Origin: JAMLJG01 sp035327585
GTDB lineage: Bacteria; Verrucomicrobiota; Kiritimatiellia; CAIVKH01
Assembly (NCBI GenBank): GCA_035327585.1
Contig: DAOLDD010000018.1
Location: 5,407 to 69,406 of the forward strand
Length of the DNA: 64,000 nucleotides
Direction of reading: 5' to 3'
Made by a program: the position numbers and the translations under genes. The notes under the pieces are model-generated. The model searched no databases. It worked only from the letters and a program-made list of their open reading frames with translations, and was not told the origin of the DNA. Shown here piece by piece: positions 42,038 to 51,687 of this stretch; within the stretch, counting starts at the first letter, position 1; each line of letters opens with the position of its first letter.

Positions 42038-43126
42038 ATGCGCAGCATCGTCCTGCTGGCCGGCGCACGGCCAAACTATATGAAGATTTTCCCGCTGTGG
42101 CGCGAAATCGCGTTGCGGCGGGCGGACCACTTTCGCCCGGTCATCGTGCACACGGGACAGCACTACGACCCGCTTATGAACGACGTGTTTTTCACGGAGT
42201 TCGGCATGCCGAAGCCGGACCACTTTCTCGGCATCGGCTCGGGCACGCACGGCGCGCAGACCGGCAAGGCGCTGATTGCGCTGGAGGATCTGTTTCTGCG
42301 CGAACGCCCCGACGGACTGGTCGTCGTGGGCGATGTCAACTCGACCGCCGCGGGCGCGCTGGCTGCGGTAAAACTCGGCATTCCCGTCGCCCACGTCGAG
42401 GCGGGGCTGCGCAGCGGCGACCGCACGATGCCGGAGGAAATCAACCGGCTCGTCACCGACGCGATCTGCGACCTGCTGCTGACGCCGAGCCCGGACGCCG
42501 ACGCGAACCTCCTGCGCGAAGGCATCCCCGCGGAGAAAATCGTCCGGGTCGGCAACGTGATGATCGACAGCCTCGTCCAGTTGCTGCCCTCGGCGCAGAC
42601 GAGCCGCGTCCTCGACCGGTGGGGTCTCGCACCCAAAGCCTACATCGCGGTCACGCTCCACCGTCCGAACAACGTTGACGATCCGCGCACGTTGTTGCGC
42701 CTGCTCGACGAACTCCAGTACCTCGCGCGCGAATGGCCGGTCGTCTTCCCGGTGCACCCGCGTACCGCGAAACTGATCGAACAGACGGGGTTCCGCGCTG
42801 AAACCGCCGCGCTCCAACTCGTCCCGCCGCTCGGTTACATCGACTTCCTGCGGCTGCAATCCGACGCCGCGCTGGTCGTCACCGATTCGGGCGGCGTACA
42901 GGAGGAAACGACGTTCCTCGGCATCCCGTGCCTCACGGTGCGGCCCAACACCGAGCGGCCAATCACGATCACGGAAGGTACGAACAGGCTGATCAACCTC
43001 GACCGCGAGTCGCTCGTCGACGCCGCCCGCGCCGCGCTCCTGGCGCCGCCGCGCCGGCCTGTAATTGAAGGCTGGGACGGCAACGCGGCGTCGCGTATCA
43101 TGCACGCCTTGGAACGATGGGCATGA
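42038..43126 (+). CDS. wecB: UDP-N-acetylglucosamine 2-epimerase (non-hydrolysing)
   Basis: This 362-residue enzyme interconverts UDP-GlcNAc and UDP-ManNAc. It shows GARPNYMKIFPLWREI, VIVHTGQHYDPLMNDVFF, VVGDVNSTAAGALAAVKLGI, VAHVEAGLRSGDRTMPEEIN followed by RLVTD, LHRPNNVDDP, FPVHPRTAKL and VVTDSGGVQEETTFLGIPCL, all diagnostic of WecB/MnaA. The start is ATG 42038 (MRSIVLLAGARPNY), 8 bp after the DUF362 stop. UDP-ManNAc would supply the WecG/TagA transferase at 52695. Confidence 0.95.
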   Translation: MRSIVLLAGARPNYMKIFPLWREIALRRADHFRPVIVHTGQHYDPLMNDVFFTEFGMPKPDHFLGIGSGTHGAQTGKALIALEDLFLRERPDGLVVVGDVNSTAAGALAAVKLGIPVAHVEAGLRSGDRTMPEEINRLVTDAICDLLLTPSPDADANLLREGIPAEKIVRVGNVMIDSLVQLLPSAQTSRVLDRWGLAPKAYIAVTLHRPNNVDDPRTLLRLLDELQYLAREWPVVFPVHPRTAKLIEQTGFRAETAALQLVPPLGYIDFLRLQSDAALVVTDSGGVQEETTFLGIPCLTVRPNTERPITITEGTNRLINLDRESLVDAARAALLAPPRRPVIEGWDGNAASRIMHALERWA

Positions 43127-45267
43127 AACAAGTTCTCCAGGACCGCCGCAGCGGCGGGGTGATCGTCGCGGCACTGCCCGCGCCACAACGGGTGCCCGGG
43201 CACCTGCTCGTTGACGTACGCGCCTCGGTCATCAGCGCCGGCACGGAAGGCGCGCTGGTCGCCGCGACGGGCCGCTCGCTCTGGCAACGCATTGCCGACA
43301 AACCCGACCTGCTGAAGAAAGGCGTGGAAACGCTGAAAGCCCGTGGGCTCGGCGCGTTGCGCAACCAGATTGAAGCCAAATACGCGGGCTACGAACCGCT
43401 CGGGTATTCCTGCGCGGGCGTCGTCCGCGAAAGCGATCCAGCGGCGGACGGCCTCGCCTCCGGCAGCCGCGTCGCCTGCGGCGGCATCGGCTTCGCGAAC
43501 CATGCCGAGTCGATCCTCGTGCCGCACCGCCTCTGCGCGCGAATCCCGGACAACGTGGACAACGAAACGGCGGCCTACGCCACCCTCGGCGCGATCGCCA
43601 TGCAGGGCGTGCGGCAGGCGGGCGTTGCGCTCGGCGAACACGTCACGGTGATCGGTCTCGGCCTCGTGGGCCTGCTCGCGGCCCAGTTGCTGCGCGCAGC
43701 GGGATGCACGGTGACGGGCATTGATCCTTCGCCCGCGGCTCGGGCGCGCGGAAATGCGAACGGCTGCGCAGCAACGACGGACCGCGACGGCGCGCGCGAG
43801 GCGGTGATGCATGCGACGCGCGGCATTGGCGCGGACGCAGTCCTGATTTGCGCCGCGACGGATGCCAGCGACCCGGTCGTACTGGCGGGCGAACTCGCGC
43901 GCTCGCGTGGGCGCGTCATCATGGTCGGTGCGACCGGCATGGAGCTGCCGCGCGAACTGTACTTTCGCAAGGAACTGACGTTTGCCCTCTCCCGCTCCTA
44001 CGGACCCGGACGCTATGATCCCACCTACGAGGAAGAGGGCATCGACTACCCACCCGATTACGTGCGTTTCACGGAACAGCGCAACATGCAGGCGTTCCTC
44101 GATCTCGCGGCGGCGGGCGCGATTTCCGTTTCCGCGCTGACGACGCATCGCTTCGCGCTCGACGATGCGCCCAAAGCATACGCGCTCCTTCGCGATTCCA
44201 CCGTTGAGCGTGCCGGGATCCTGCTCACCTACGCGGCGACGCGCGCGCCCGCCGCGCCGCTTGCCATCCGCGCGCCATCCCCCCCGCCCACCGGCACGCC
44301 GGGCATCAGCTTCATCGGCGCGGGCGGGTATGCGGAAAACGTCCTGCTGCCGCTGCTGCGCGAAATCGGCGGCGTGGCGCTGCGCGGCGTGGCGGCGCGG
44401 CGGCCCGACCGTGCCGCGTCAGCGGGCGCACGCTTCGGCTTCGCGTTTCACACGTCTGACCCACAGGCGATCATGAATGACCCGGACACGCACGCGGTGT
44501 TCATCGCGTCGCGCCACGACAGCCATGCGGCATACACCGCCGCCGCGCTGAAGGCGGGCAAACAGGTCTGGACGGAAAAGCCGCTCGTGTTGCGCGAAGA
44601 GGAACTGGAACAGGTCGCCGCCGCACTCGAACAGACCGACCGGCTCCTCGCCGTCGGCTTCAACCGGCGCTTCAGCCCGCTGACGGCCAGGCTCAAGGCG
44701 TGGCTCCCGGCGGGATGCCCGTGGATGGCCACGATCCGCGTCAACGCGGGACATCTGCCGCCGGAACACTGGACGCAGGACCCCGCGCTTGGCGGTGGCC
44801 GGCTGCTCGGCGAAGGCTGCCACTTCCTCGACTACCTGTGTCACCTCGCGGACTCGCCGCCGGTGCGCGTCCACACCGAGGCCCTGCGCAGCGAACGCCG
44901 CGATATCCCGGCCGCCTCGAATTTTGCGGTGACCGTCACCTTCCAGAATGGCTCCGTGGGCCAGTTGCTCTATGCCGCTGAAGGCGCCGCCAGCCTGCCG
45001 AAGGAGCGGGTTGAAGTGTTCTGCGGCGGACGCGCGGCGGTGTTGGATGATTTCCATCGTCTCACGCTGTACGACGCTCGCGGCCAGACGGACGCTTCGA
45101 TCACGCGCCAGGACAAGGGACAGGCGGAGATGCTGCGAATGTTCATCGCCGCCCTGCGCGGCGCGGATTTCCCCCTGTCGCGGCAGGAGATTCTCTCGAC
45201 CGCCCGGCTGACCCTGGCCGCGCAACGGAGCCTGGAGCACGGGGAACCGGTCTCCGTGCTGGCGTGA
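43123..45267 (+). CDS. Two-domain oxidoreductase: zinc-type dehydrogenase + Gfo/Idh/MocA
   Basis: This protein of about 714 residues joins two Rossmann enzymes. The N-terminal half (to about 350) is an MDR/alcohol-dehydrogenase-like domain (GYEPLGYSCAGVV, then VTVIGLGLVGLLAAQLLRAA). The C-terminal half (about 385-714) is a Gfo/Idh/MocA oxidoreductase (ISFIGAGGYAENVLLPLLRE; WTEKPLVLREEELEQ; GGRLLGEGCHFLDYLCHL). Such bi-domain proteins recur beside heparinase-like genes in polysaccharide clusters and are presumed to modify nucleotide or lipid-linked sugars. ATG 43123 is preferred because it gives the ATGA overlap used across the cluster; ATG 43117 is also possible. Confidence 0.85.
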   Translation: MKQVLQDRRSGGVIVAALPAPQRVPGHLLVDVRASVISAGTEGALVAATGRSLWQRIADKPDLLKKGVETLKARGLGALRNQIEAKYAGYEPLGYSCAGVVRESDPAADGLASGSRVACGGIGFANHAESILVPHRLCARIPDNVDNETAAYATLGAIAMQGVRQAGVALGEHVTVIGLGLVGLLAAQLLRAAGCTVTGIDPSPAARARGNANGCAATTDRDGAREAVMHATRGIGADAVLICAATDASDPVVLAGELARSRGRVIMVGATGMELPRELYFRKELTFALSRSYGPGRYDPTYEEEGIDYPPDYVRFTEQRNMQAFLDLAAAGAISVSALTTHRFALDDAPKAYALLRDSTVERAGILLTYAATRAPAAPLAIRAPSPPPTGTPGISFIGAGGYAENVLLPLLREIGGVALRGVAARRPDRAASAGARFGFAFHTSDPQAIMNDPDTHAVFIASRHDSHAAYTAAALKAGKQVWTEKPLVLREEELEQVAAALEQTDRLLAVGFNRRFSPLTARLKAWLPAGCPWMATIRVNAGHLPPEHWTQDPALGGGRLLGEGCHFLDYLCHLADSPPVRVHTEALRSERRDIPAASNFAVTVTFQNGSVGQLLYAAEGAASLPKERVEVFCGGRAAVLDDFHRLTLYDARGQTDASITRQDKGQAEMLRMFIAALRGADFPLSRQEILSTARLTLAAQRSLEHGEPVSVLA

Positions 45268-46559
45268 ACACGGGGCGGCACGTGAAACGGGTCTTGATCG
45301 TCTATCACTCCTTCGACGGGACCGAGATGGGTCCGATCCGCATCCGTCGCGTCGCGCGCCACCTGTTGCGCCACGACTTCCAGCCGGTCGTCCTCACGAC
45401 GCCCGCCACCGCACGTTCCACGGTCGAACTACCCGAGGGCGTCGAGCTGCTTCGCGCCAAAGCTCCCGACCTCGCGGCGATTTACCGGAAATTGCGCCCG
45501 CGCAACGCCCCGCCCCCCGGCACGACGCGTGGCGTCAACCAGAACATCGGCTTCACCAGCGCGGTCAATCGATGGCTGATGGTGCCCGACAAGCAGATCG
45601 TTTGGCGGCGCGCCGCGCTGCGCACGGCACGCGAATACCTGCGCGCGAGTCCGGTCGACCTGATTTTCGCCTCGCTCGCGCCGCGCACCAACCTGCTGGT
45701 CGCGAACCGTCTCGCGAGTGAATTCCGTCTGCCCTGCGTCATGGAATATCGCGATCTATGGACCGGCAGCCCCTACTACCATCTCGACCAGGCGACCTGG
45801 CTGCACCGGAAACTTCACGAGCGGATGGAGCGCAACGCGATTCGCGGGGCCACCCGCGTCAGCGCGGTCTGCCGGGGCATCGCGCGACATTTGCAGGACC
45901 GCTACTCCCGCGAACTGCGGGCGCCGGTGGCGCTGAACTACAATTTTTTTGACCCGGACGAATACAAGGCGGAATCCTCGCCGGAGCGCACGGAGGGCCC
46001 CATGCGCATCGCCTACATCGGCGCGATGTACACGGGCCGCAATCCCTCGGCATTTTTTGAAGGACTCCGCTCGTTCATCGACCGGCACGCCGTTCGTCCG
46101 GATCAGCTCCGTTTCCGCTGGGCCGGGCCCGTGCTCGGACTGCCCGCGCTCGACGCGATGCTGGAGCGGCTGGCGTTGCGTCCCTACATCGATTTTCTCG
46201 GGCAGCGCACGCACGCCGAAGCGCTGTCCTTGCTGCAGGAATCCGATCTCTCGCTGCTCATCCAGGCGCCCGGCGACAACATCCATATTCCCGGCAAGCT
46301 CTTCGAGGCGATGGGCGCGCGCATCCCGGTGCTCGCGGTGAGCGAGCCCTGCGAAGTGACGGAGATCATCGCGCGCGTGCGCGCCGGCTGGACCTGCGCG
46401 CACGACGCGGACACGGTGGCGAATACACTGGCCGTCTGCCGACGCCATGTGGAGTCCCGTCAACGCTGGCCGTTCGACGAGGCGGAACGCGACCGATTCA
46501 GCGCGGATGCGGCGGTCGGCGGACTCGCGTCGCTTTTTCGCGAGGTGCTGGCGTCATGA
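45264..46559 (+). CDS. Glycosyltransferase (GT4-like)
   Basis: This 431-residue GT-B type protein has an N-terminal domain beginning RVLIVYHSFDGTEMGPIRIR, a mid-region typical of GT4 acceptor domains (LPCVMEYRDLWTGSPYYHLD) and a C-terminal domain with MRIAYIGAMYTGRNPSAFFE and LIQAPGDNIHIPGKLFEAMG, where the Glu corresponds to the second acid of the EX7E region. The start is the GTG at 45264 (GTGA overlap with the oxidoreductase); a second GTG at 45282 would give VKRVLIVYH. The sugar is unknown. Confidence 0.8.
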   Translation: MNTGRHVKRVLIVYHSFDGTEMGPIRIRRVARHLLRHDFQPVVLTTPATARSTVELPEGVELLRAKAPDLAAIYRKLRPRNAPPPGTTRGVNQNIGFTSAVNRWLMVPDKQIVWRRAALRTAREYLRASPVDLIFASLAPRTNLLVANRLASEFRLPCVMEYRDLWTGSPYYHLDQATWLHRKLHERMERNAIRGATRVSAVCRGIARHLQDRYSRELRAPVALNYNFFDPDEYKAESSPERTEGPMRIAYIGAMYTGRNPSAFFEGLRSFIDRHAVRPDQLRFRWAGPVLGLPALDAMLERLALRPYIDFLGQRTHAEALSLLQESDLSLLIQAPGDNIHIPGKLFEAMGARIPVLAVSEPCEVTEIIARVRAGWTCAHDADTVANTLAVCRRHVESRQRWPFDEAERDRFSADAAVGGLASLFREVLAS

Positions 46560-48319
46560 AACCCTCGCGGATTCGTCACTTCCCCACCTCGCCGCTGGCG
46601 CGGAACCCATTTCTAATCCTGCGCAAACTGCGCACGCGCCTCGGCCTGCGCGCCACGCTGTGTTGGGAGTCGGCGCCAGCGGCGTATTCGACGCCGCCAG
46701 CAGCGGGCGAGCTGCTCACTCGCTGGATCGAACGCCTCCACCTTTCGGGCACGCCGGCCTCCCCATTCCATTTTTTTGGTCGCGATTGGGACGAAGCCCA
46801 ACTCTGGCGCGCCTGCCGGGAAGGCCCGGCGAAGGTCGAGGGCCTGGCGGGCGACGCGAAACTCGCATGGGAATTCAGCCGCGCCCATCACCTCGTCCAG
46901 GAGGCCGCGCGCTGTCGCGCGGACCAGCGCGAGCCGAAGGCGGAACAACTCGCGGGCTGGCTGCGCCAGTGGATTGCGCACAATCCGTTTCCCGATGGAA
47001 CCGCATGGACGTGTGCAATGGAGGTCGCGATCCGCGCCGTCAATTGGATCGCCGCCGACGCGCTGTTGGACGGCCAACTGCGCCGTGCGGTCGGCGGGAA
47101 GGCGTGGGACGATCAACTTTGGAATCACGGGCGCTGCATCTGGCATCGCCTCGAAGCGCAGACCATTTGCTCCAACCACTACCTCGCCAACCTGCTGGGG
47201 CTGGCATGGCTCGGTATAGCGTTCGCCAACACCCGCGAAGCCAGGCGCTGGCGCGCTTTTGCGGACCGGGAACTTGCACCAGCGCTCCATACGCAGACGC
47301 TGCCTGACGGCGGCGCGTATGAAGCCTCCCTGCCCTACCACGCGCTCTATGTGGAGATCGGGCTGCTCACGCTCGGTGTGCAACCCGCGGGCATCGCCGT
47401 CAGCGCGAAACCCGCACTGCGCGGTATGACGGAATTGCTCCTGGCGCTTTACCGCGCCGACGGCGGTGTATGGCCCGTGGGCGACGATGATGACGGCCGC
47501 GTGTTCAACTGGGACGCCATTGTACCGACCCGGCGCGTGGATCAATTGCGTGCGCTGGCGGAGGTCGCGCTGGGCGGCGCAGTCAACGCGCCGTCGGAAG
47601 CGCTTTTCCCGTCGAGCGGCTGGTGGAAAGGCCGGGCGGGCGATTTCGCGGCATTTCTTTCCTTCGGCGGCGCGGGCTTCTTCGGCTGGGGCGGCCACGC
47701 GCACAACGACCGCCTGTCGATTTGCGTTGATGACGGTTGCCAACCGGTGCTTATCGATCCGGGCACCTATGCCTACACTTCGGACCTGTCGGCGCGCTGG
47801 CGATACCGCGAGACGGCATCGCACAACACGATTTTGGTGGATGAACAGGAACAACGTCCCTTCCCGCCGCTGGACGCGCGCCACGCCTTTATGCTGCCCG
47901 GCGCCGCCGAACCGGGACGCGCACGCGACTCACGTGCAGACGCGATCGCGGTCGAACTTGAGCTGCCCTCGCGCACGGGTCCGGTGCGCGCGCGACGGGC
48001 GGTCGAGGTGTCGGCACAGGGCTGCCGGATCGTCGATCAACTCGATGACACCGCCATGCATGCGCTGCGTTGGCATTTCCACCTGCATCCAGACTTCTCC
48101 GCTCGCGTACTCGCAAACGGATGGGAATTCACCGGCACGGACCGGCGCTATCAATTGACGACGGAAGCGGCGCTCACATTTTCCATCCGGCGCGGCATGG
48201 TTTCGCCGGGATATGGACGCCAGGTCGAAGCGGACGTGTTGATCGCGGATTGGACCGGCATGCTGCCGTTCAGCGTGACATGGACGCTGCGGCGGGTGGA
48301 CAACGCGGCGGGCGCTTGA
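46556..48319 (+). CDS. Heparinase II/III-like (alginate-lyase-type) protein
   Basis: This 587-residue protein has an N-terminal alpha-toroid domain (WEFSRAHHLVQEAARC, then NHYLANLLGLAWLGI) and a C-terminal heparinase II/III beta-sandwich domain with FGWGGHAHNDRLSICVDDG and RYRETASHNTILVDEQEQ. The His/Asn/Tyr residues there correspond to the catalytic set of PL12/PL15/PL17-like lyases. No signal peptide is evident. In biosynthetic clusters these proteins are common and may trim or modify polymer. It overlaps the previous gene by ATGA and converges on the minus-strand gene at 48270 with a 50-bp 3' overlap. Confidence 0.83.
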   Translation: MKPSRIRHFPTSPLARNPFLILRKLRTRLGLRATLCWESAPAAYSTPPAAGELLTRWIERLHLSGTPASPFHFFGRDWDEAQLWRACREGPAKVEGLAGDAKLAWEFSRAHHLVQEAARCRADQREPKAEQLAGWLRQWIAHNPFPDGTAWTCAMEVAIRAVNWIAADALLDGQLRRAVGGKAWDDQLWNHGRCIWHRLEAQTICSNHYLANLLGLAWLGIAFANTREARRWRAFADRELAPALHTQTLPDGGAYEASLPYHALYVEIGLLTLGVQPAGIAVSAKPALRGMTELLLALYRADGGVWPVGDDDDGRVFNWDAIVPTRRVDQLRALAEVALGGAVNAPSEALFPSSGWWKGRAGDFAAFLSFGGAGFFGWGGHAHNDRLSICVDDGCQPVLIDPGTYAYTSDLSARWRYRETASHNTILVDEQEQRPFPPLDARHAFMLPGAAEPGRARDSRADAIAVELELPSRTGPVRARRAVEVSAQGCRIVDQLDDTAMHALRWHFHLHPDFSARVLANGWEFTGTDRRYQLTTEAALTFSIRRGMVSPGYGRQVEADVLIADWTGMLPFSVTWTLRRVDNAAGA

Positions 48320-49037
48320 TGGGGTGAATCGACCACGCGCCGGCCTGGCGCGCGGCGTCGATGCGGTCCGAAAATTCGCCGCGGCTGCGCACCCACGGTT
48401 TTTGTTCCGCCGGCATATCCACGACGCGATAACCGAGGTGGTGCGCGACAGTCGGCAGCCAGAGTTCGAGGTAGACCGGAAACGGTTCGCGCATCTCCGC
48501 GACGGCGAGAAACGAGTCGCGCGTCCACAGCGAGCCCGTACCGAGCATGCTCAGGACGATGTGGCGATCCGCGCGGACGGAAATGGTTTCGAGGTAGCGG
48601 CCCAGCGCGCGATCCACATCGTGGTACAGCGCGTGCGGGTTGTTCGTCCCGTCCACGCGCGTGACCGCGTATCCCGCGATGTCCGCGTCGCGCTCCTCCA
48701 GATACGCCAGCCAGCGCGCGGAAAGATCCGGCACGAGCGGCAGGTGGTCATATTCCATAAATCGCACGTGGGAATGATCACGCTCGCGCAGCCAGCCGGC
48801 GACCGCGCTCCAGACCTCGGTGTAGGCCTGTCGCTCGCGCTGGTGCTGCCGGGTCTTCAAGCGCCGACATGCGAGGTGCAGGCGCGGTTCGTGGTGAAGC
48901 GCCGCAAAGTCCGCCTCACTCCCGGTGTAAACCAGCAGGCATTCCTCGCCGGGGCACACCGCCGCGCGCCAGTCCAACCACGGCTGCCCGACGACCGCCG
49001 GCAGGTGAGAAAGCACAACGTTAAGGACGCGTTTCAC
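48270..49037 (-). CDS. Putative glycosyltransferase-like protein
   Basis: This 255-residue protein is the only sizeable gene on the minus strand within the polysaccharide locus. Its start is a GTG (49037), reading VKRVLNVVLSHLPAVVG. Alternating strand/helix pattern (CLLVYTGSEADFAALHH; HVRFMEYDHLPLVPDLSARW; GTGSLWTRDSFLAVAEMREP) resembles a GT-A/GT2-like fold with YDHLP as possible metal-binding motif, but I cannot assign a family. The last 19 residues overlap the end of the heparinase gene. The 5' end overlaps the small gene upstream by 17 bp. Confidence 0.6.
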   Translation of the reverse strand: MKRVLNVVLSHLPAVVGQPWLDWRAAVCPGEECLLVYTGSEADFAALHHEPRLHLACRRLKTRQHQRERQAYTEVWSAVAGWLRERDHSHVRFMEYDHLPLVPDLSARWLAYLEERDADIAGYAVTRVDGTNNPHALYHDVDRALGRYLETISVRADRHIVLSMLGTGSLWTRDSFLAVAEMREPFPVYLELWLPTVAHHLGYRVVDMPAEQKPWVRSRGEFSDRIDAARQAGAWSIHPIKRPPRCPPAAASMSR

Positions 49038-49284
49038 GGGGGAAATCCACGGGGGGATGGCGGGTGAAGCCGATTTGCTGGCGCCAATAGGTCAGGCGGC
49101 GCTGCGGGGTGAACACGGGGACGAGATTTTCCTCCACGCCGATCACCCAGATCCGGCCGCCAAAGGCGAAGACCAACCCCCGCCCGATCACCTCGCCCGA
49201 GTAGACATCCCGGATCGGCGAACCGATGGCCCGGGCAATGCGGACAAGCGTCCGGCTGAGGGTGGCGCGCAGGTTGGGGTTCAT
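49021..49284 (-). CDS. Small hypothetical protein
   Basis: An 87-residue frame from ATG 49284 (MNPNLRATLSRTLVRIARAI) has a basic N-terminal helix and a beta-rich middle (VIGRGLVFAFGGRIWVIGVE). No family was recognised. It overlaps the start of the putative transferase by 17 bp, consistent with a two-gene minus-strand unit. A longer frame reaches 49440 but would overlap the divergent SGNH hydrolase start and erase its promoter, so the shorter start is preferred. Coding status is plausible, not proven. Confidence 0.4.
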   Translation of the reverse strand: MNPNLRATLSRTLVRIARAIGSPIRDVYSGEVIGRGLVFAFGGRIWVIGVEENLVPVFTPQRRLTYWRQQIGFTRHPPVDFPRETRP

Positions 49285-49438
49285 CCCGTCAACAAAGGCA
49301 AAATGGCGAAGGCCGGGCAAGTTCAATCTCGCCCGTGGTGGCGTTACGCGCCGCCCCGCGGATCCGGGACGCATTTCGGGCATTGGATTACCGTCGATCA
49401 CAGGACCGCTTGTATGCCATACTTCCCGCCGCCCGTTC

Positions 49439-50491
49439 ATGGAACGTTACCCGCTCAAACGCCGCGTCTTTACCGCCGCCCTTGTTGTCCTCTCGCTGGG
49501 CCTCTCGCTCGGTTTGACGGAGGTTCTCTTGCGCGCCCGCGAACGGGCGCAGATCCGGCGGATCAGCGACGCCAAGGAGGCGGCCAACGTCATGCCGTCC
49601 GACATACCGGGGTTGAATTACACGCTCCGGCCGAATCACCGGCATGGCGATACACAATTCAACAGCCACGGATTCAACATGGCGGAGCGACCGGTGGATA
49701 AACCGCCCGGCCTATTCCGCCTTTTCTTCGTCGGGGACTCCGTGACGCAGGGCGTCGGAACACAAGCCACCGGGGAGGCCTTCCCCAACCTGGTGGACGC
49801 CGTACTGCGGGCTTGGTCGCCGCCGGGCCGCGTCGAGGCGTGGAACGCGGGCACGGGGGGATACAATGCGGACCAGGTTTTCCTGATGGTGCAGCACGTG
49901 CTTCCCGCGTTCGATCCCGATGCCGTGATATACGTTTTCAACTTCAACGACTATTGGGAACCGAACCAGTATTTTCACGGTCAGCCGGCGATCCCACCGG
50001 GACAGTCCGTCGAACCCGGCGCAAGCGGCCCGTTGGACCGCCTCAAACAATTTCGCACCGTTTTATTCGCGAGAGATATCGTAAACAAGGCCATCACCCG
50101 GGTCCGGGGATATCCACCGGTCTACGTCGACCGGAAAATCGGCTATCCTTCGTGGCAGCACATGAAGGACGTCATTGTGGAGATGCATCGCCACTGCCAA
50201 TCCCATGACATTCCCTTCGCCGTGGTGTTGCACCCCAACCTGCAATTTCTCCACCGGCGTATCGAAGGCAACCACGCCCATCGCGACCTGGCGCAACACC
50301 TCGCCGCACACGGCATCCCGAAACTCGAACTCGTGGAGGCGTTGCGACCGCACCGCGGCGAGCCGCTGTATCTGCCGGACGGCAACCATCTAAAGCCCGC
50401 CGGACATCAGCTGCTCGCGGAGGAAATCCTCCGATGGCTCGCCGGGCCCGCGAGACCCTTCACGCTTCCCGCGGTTCCGGTTGCTCCATGA
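49439..50491 (+). CDS. Membrane-anchored SGNH/GDSL hydrolase (copy 1)
   Basis: This 350-residue protein has one N-terminal signal-anchor (VFTAALVVLSLGLSLGLTEV) and an SGNH domain: FRLFFVGDSVTQGVGTQATG with the nucleophile Ser in GDS, AWNAGTGGYNADQVFLM (Gly block), YVFNFNDYWE (Asn block) and YLPDGNHLKPAGHQLLAEEI with the Asp-His pair. Such enzymes are carbohydrate esterases or acyltransferases acting outside the membrane. The start is ATG 49439, divergent from the minus-strand pair; the 154-bp gap between 49284 and 49439 should hold its promoter. It overlaps the next gene by ATGA. Confidence 0.85.
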   Translation: MERYPLKRRVFTAALVVLSLGLSLGLTEVLLRARERAQIRRISDAKEAANVMPSDIPGLNYTLRPNHRHGDTQFNSHGFNMAERPVDKPPGLFRLFFVGDSVTQGVGTQATGEAFPNLVDAVLRAWSPPGRVEAWNAGTGGYNADQVFLMVQHVLPAFDPDAVIYVFNFNDYWEPNQYFHGQPAIPPGQSVEPGASGPLDRLKQFRTVLFARDIVNKAITRVRGYPPVYVDRKIGYPSWQHMKDVIVEMHRHCQSHDIPFAVVLHPNLQFLHRRIEGNHAHRDLAQHLAAHGIPKLELVEALRPHRGEPLYLPDGNHLKPAGHQLLAEEILRWLAGPARPFTLPAVPVAP

Positions 50492-51678
50492 ACATCCTCT
50501 TCATTCATCACGTCGCCGACCTGTACGGATCGAGCCGCTGCCTGCTGCGCCTGGCGGCGCGACTGGTTGCGGATGGCCACACGGTGGCTTCCACGCTGCA
50601 GGAGGACGGTCCCCTTCGGACCGCCCTGGAGCAGGCGGGGGTCAGCGTTTTCCTTTTACCGGAGTTGCCCGTGCTGCACCGCGCGCACCTCGCGCGTCCG
50701 TCCGGCTGGCTCCACCTGTTCCGCAACATGCTTCGCACCCGCAAAACGCTCCGCGGCGTGTTCGACGAATTCCGTCCGGATCTCGTGCACACGAACAGCG
50801 CCACGCTGCTGCCCGTCGCCGGCGCGCTCGCCCGGAAGGCGGGTATTCCGCACATCCAGCACGTCCGCGAATCGTTTATTGATTTCGGCTTCGCATGGAA
50901 ACTCTATCGACTTCTGCTGAGTCGCCGGGCGACGCGCCTCATCTGCATTTCGGACTATGTGGCGGGCACGTTTTCTCCGCGGCAGCAGCGGACGAAAACG
51001 ACCACGATTTATGACGGATTGCCCGCCGGCGATTTCGCCGCGGCAACGGATGCATCCGCGCGGCACTTTGTTCACCAGCACGAACCTGGCCACCCGCTGA
51101 TCGTCCTCGTGGGGCGCATCAAACTAAAGCGAAAGGGTCAGGATGTCCTCGTCCGCGCCGCAGCCCTATTGCGCGAGAGCTGCCCGTCGGCGCGCTATGC
51201 GCTGGTCGGCAGTCCTTTTCCCGGTAACGAAGAACACCTGGCCGCATTGCGCGCCATGATTCGCGACCTCGGCCTCGAAAAGCATATCGCGCTGACGGGG
51301 CACCTGGACCAACCGCTCGATGCACTGGCGGCCTGCGACATCTCGATCATGGCCTCCTCCACGCCGGAACCGCTGGGCAACGTCACCCTCGAATCGATGG
51401 CGCTGGGCAAGGCCGTCGTGGGCACGGCGTGCGGCGCCACACCCGAATTGATACGGGACGGCGAGAACGGTTTCCTCGTCCCGCCGGACGACCCCGCGGC
51501 CATGGCCGCCGCCATTGGGCGCCTCGTCTCGGACCCCGGTCTCCGCGAGCGGCTGGGCACGCAGGCCCGGACCGATTTCCTCGCGCGCTTCGAGTTTGAA
51601 CCGCATTACCGCGCCGTCCTTTCGGTTTATCAGCAGAGCTTGCCGGCGCTTGAACCGACCTCCTCGAAAACGCCATAG
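50488..51678 (+). CDS. GT4-family glycosyltransferase
   Basis: This 396-residue GT-B transferase begins MNILFIHHVADLYGSSRCLL, with the GSSR/GGAER-type loop that binds the acceptor. The C-terminal domain has LIVLVGRIKLKRKGQDVLVR, SSTPEPLGNVTLESMALGKA (E...E motif) and VVGTACGATPELIRDGENGF. It presumably adds a sugar of the repeat unit. It is nested between the two SGNH hydrolases, 4-bp overlap with the first and 9-bp gap to the second. Confidence 0.9.
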   Translation: MNILFIHHVADLYGSSRCLLRLAARLVADGHTVASTLQEDGPLRTALEQAGVSVFLLPELPVLHRAHLARPSGWLHLFRNMLRTRKTLRGVFDEFRPDLVHTNSATLLPVAGALARKAGIPHIQHVRESFIDFGFAWKLYRLLLSRRATRLICISDYVAGTFSPRQQRTKTTTIYDGLPAGDFAAATDASARHFVHQHEPGHPLIVLVGRIKLKRKGQDVLVRAAALLRESCPSARYALVGSPFPGNEEHLAALRAMIRDLGLEKHIALTGHLDQPLDALAACDISIMASSTPEPLGNVTLESMALGKAVVGTACGATPELIRDGENGFLVPPDDPAAMAAAIGRLVSDPGLRERLGTQARTDFLARFEFEPHYRAVLSVYQQSLPALEPTSSKTP

Positions 51679-51687
51679 TCGGATGCC

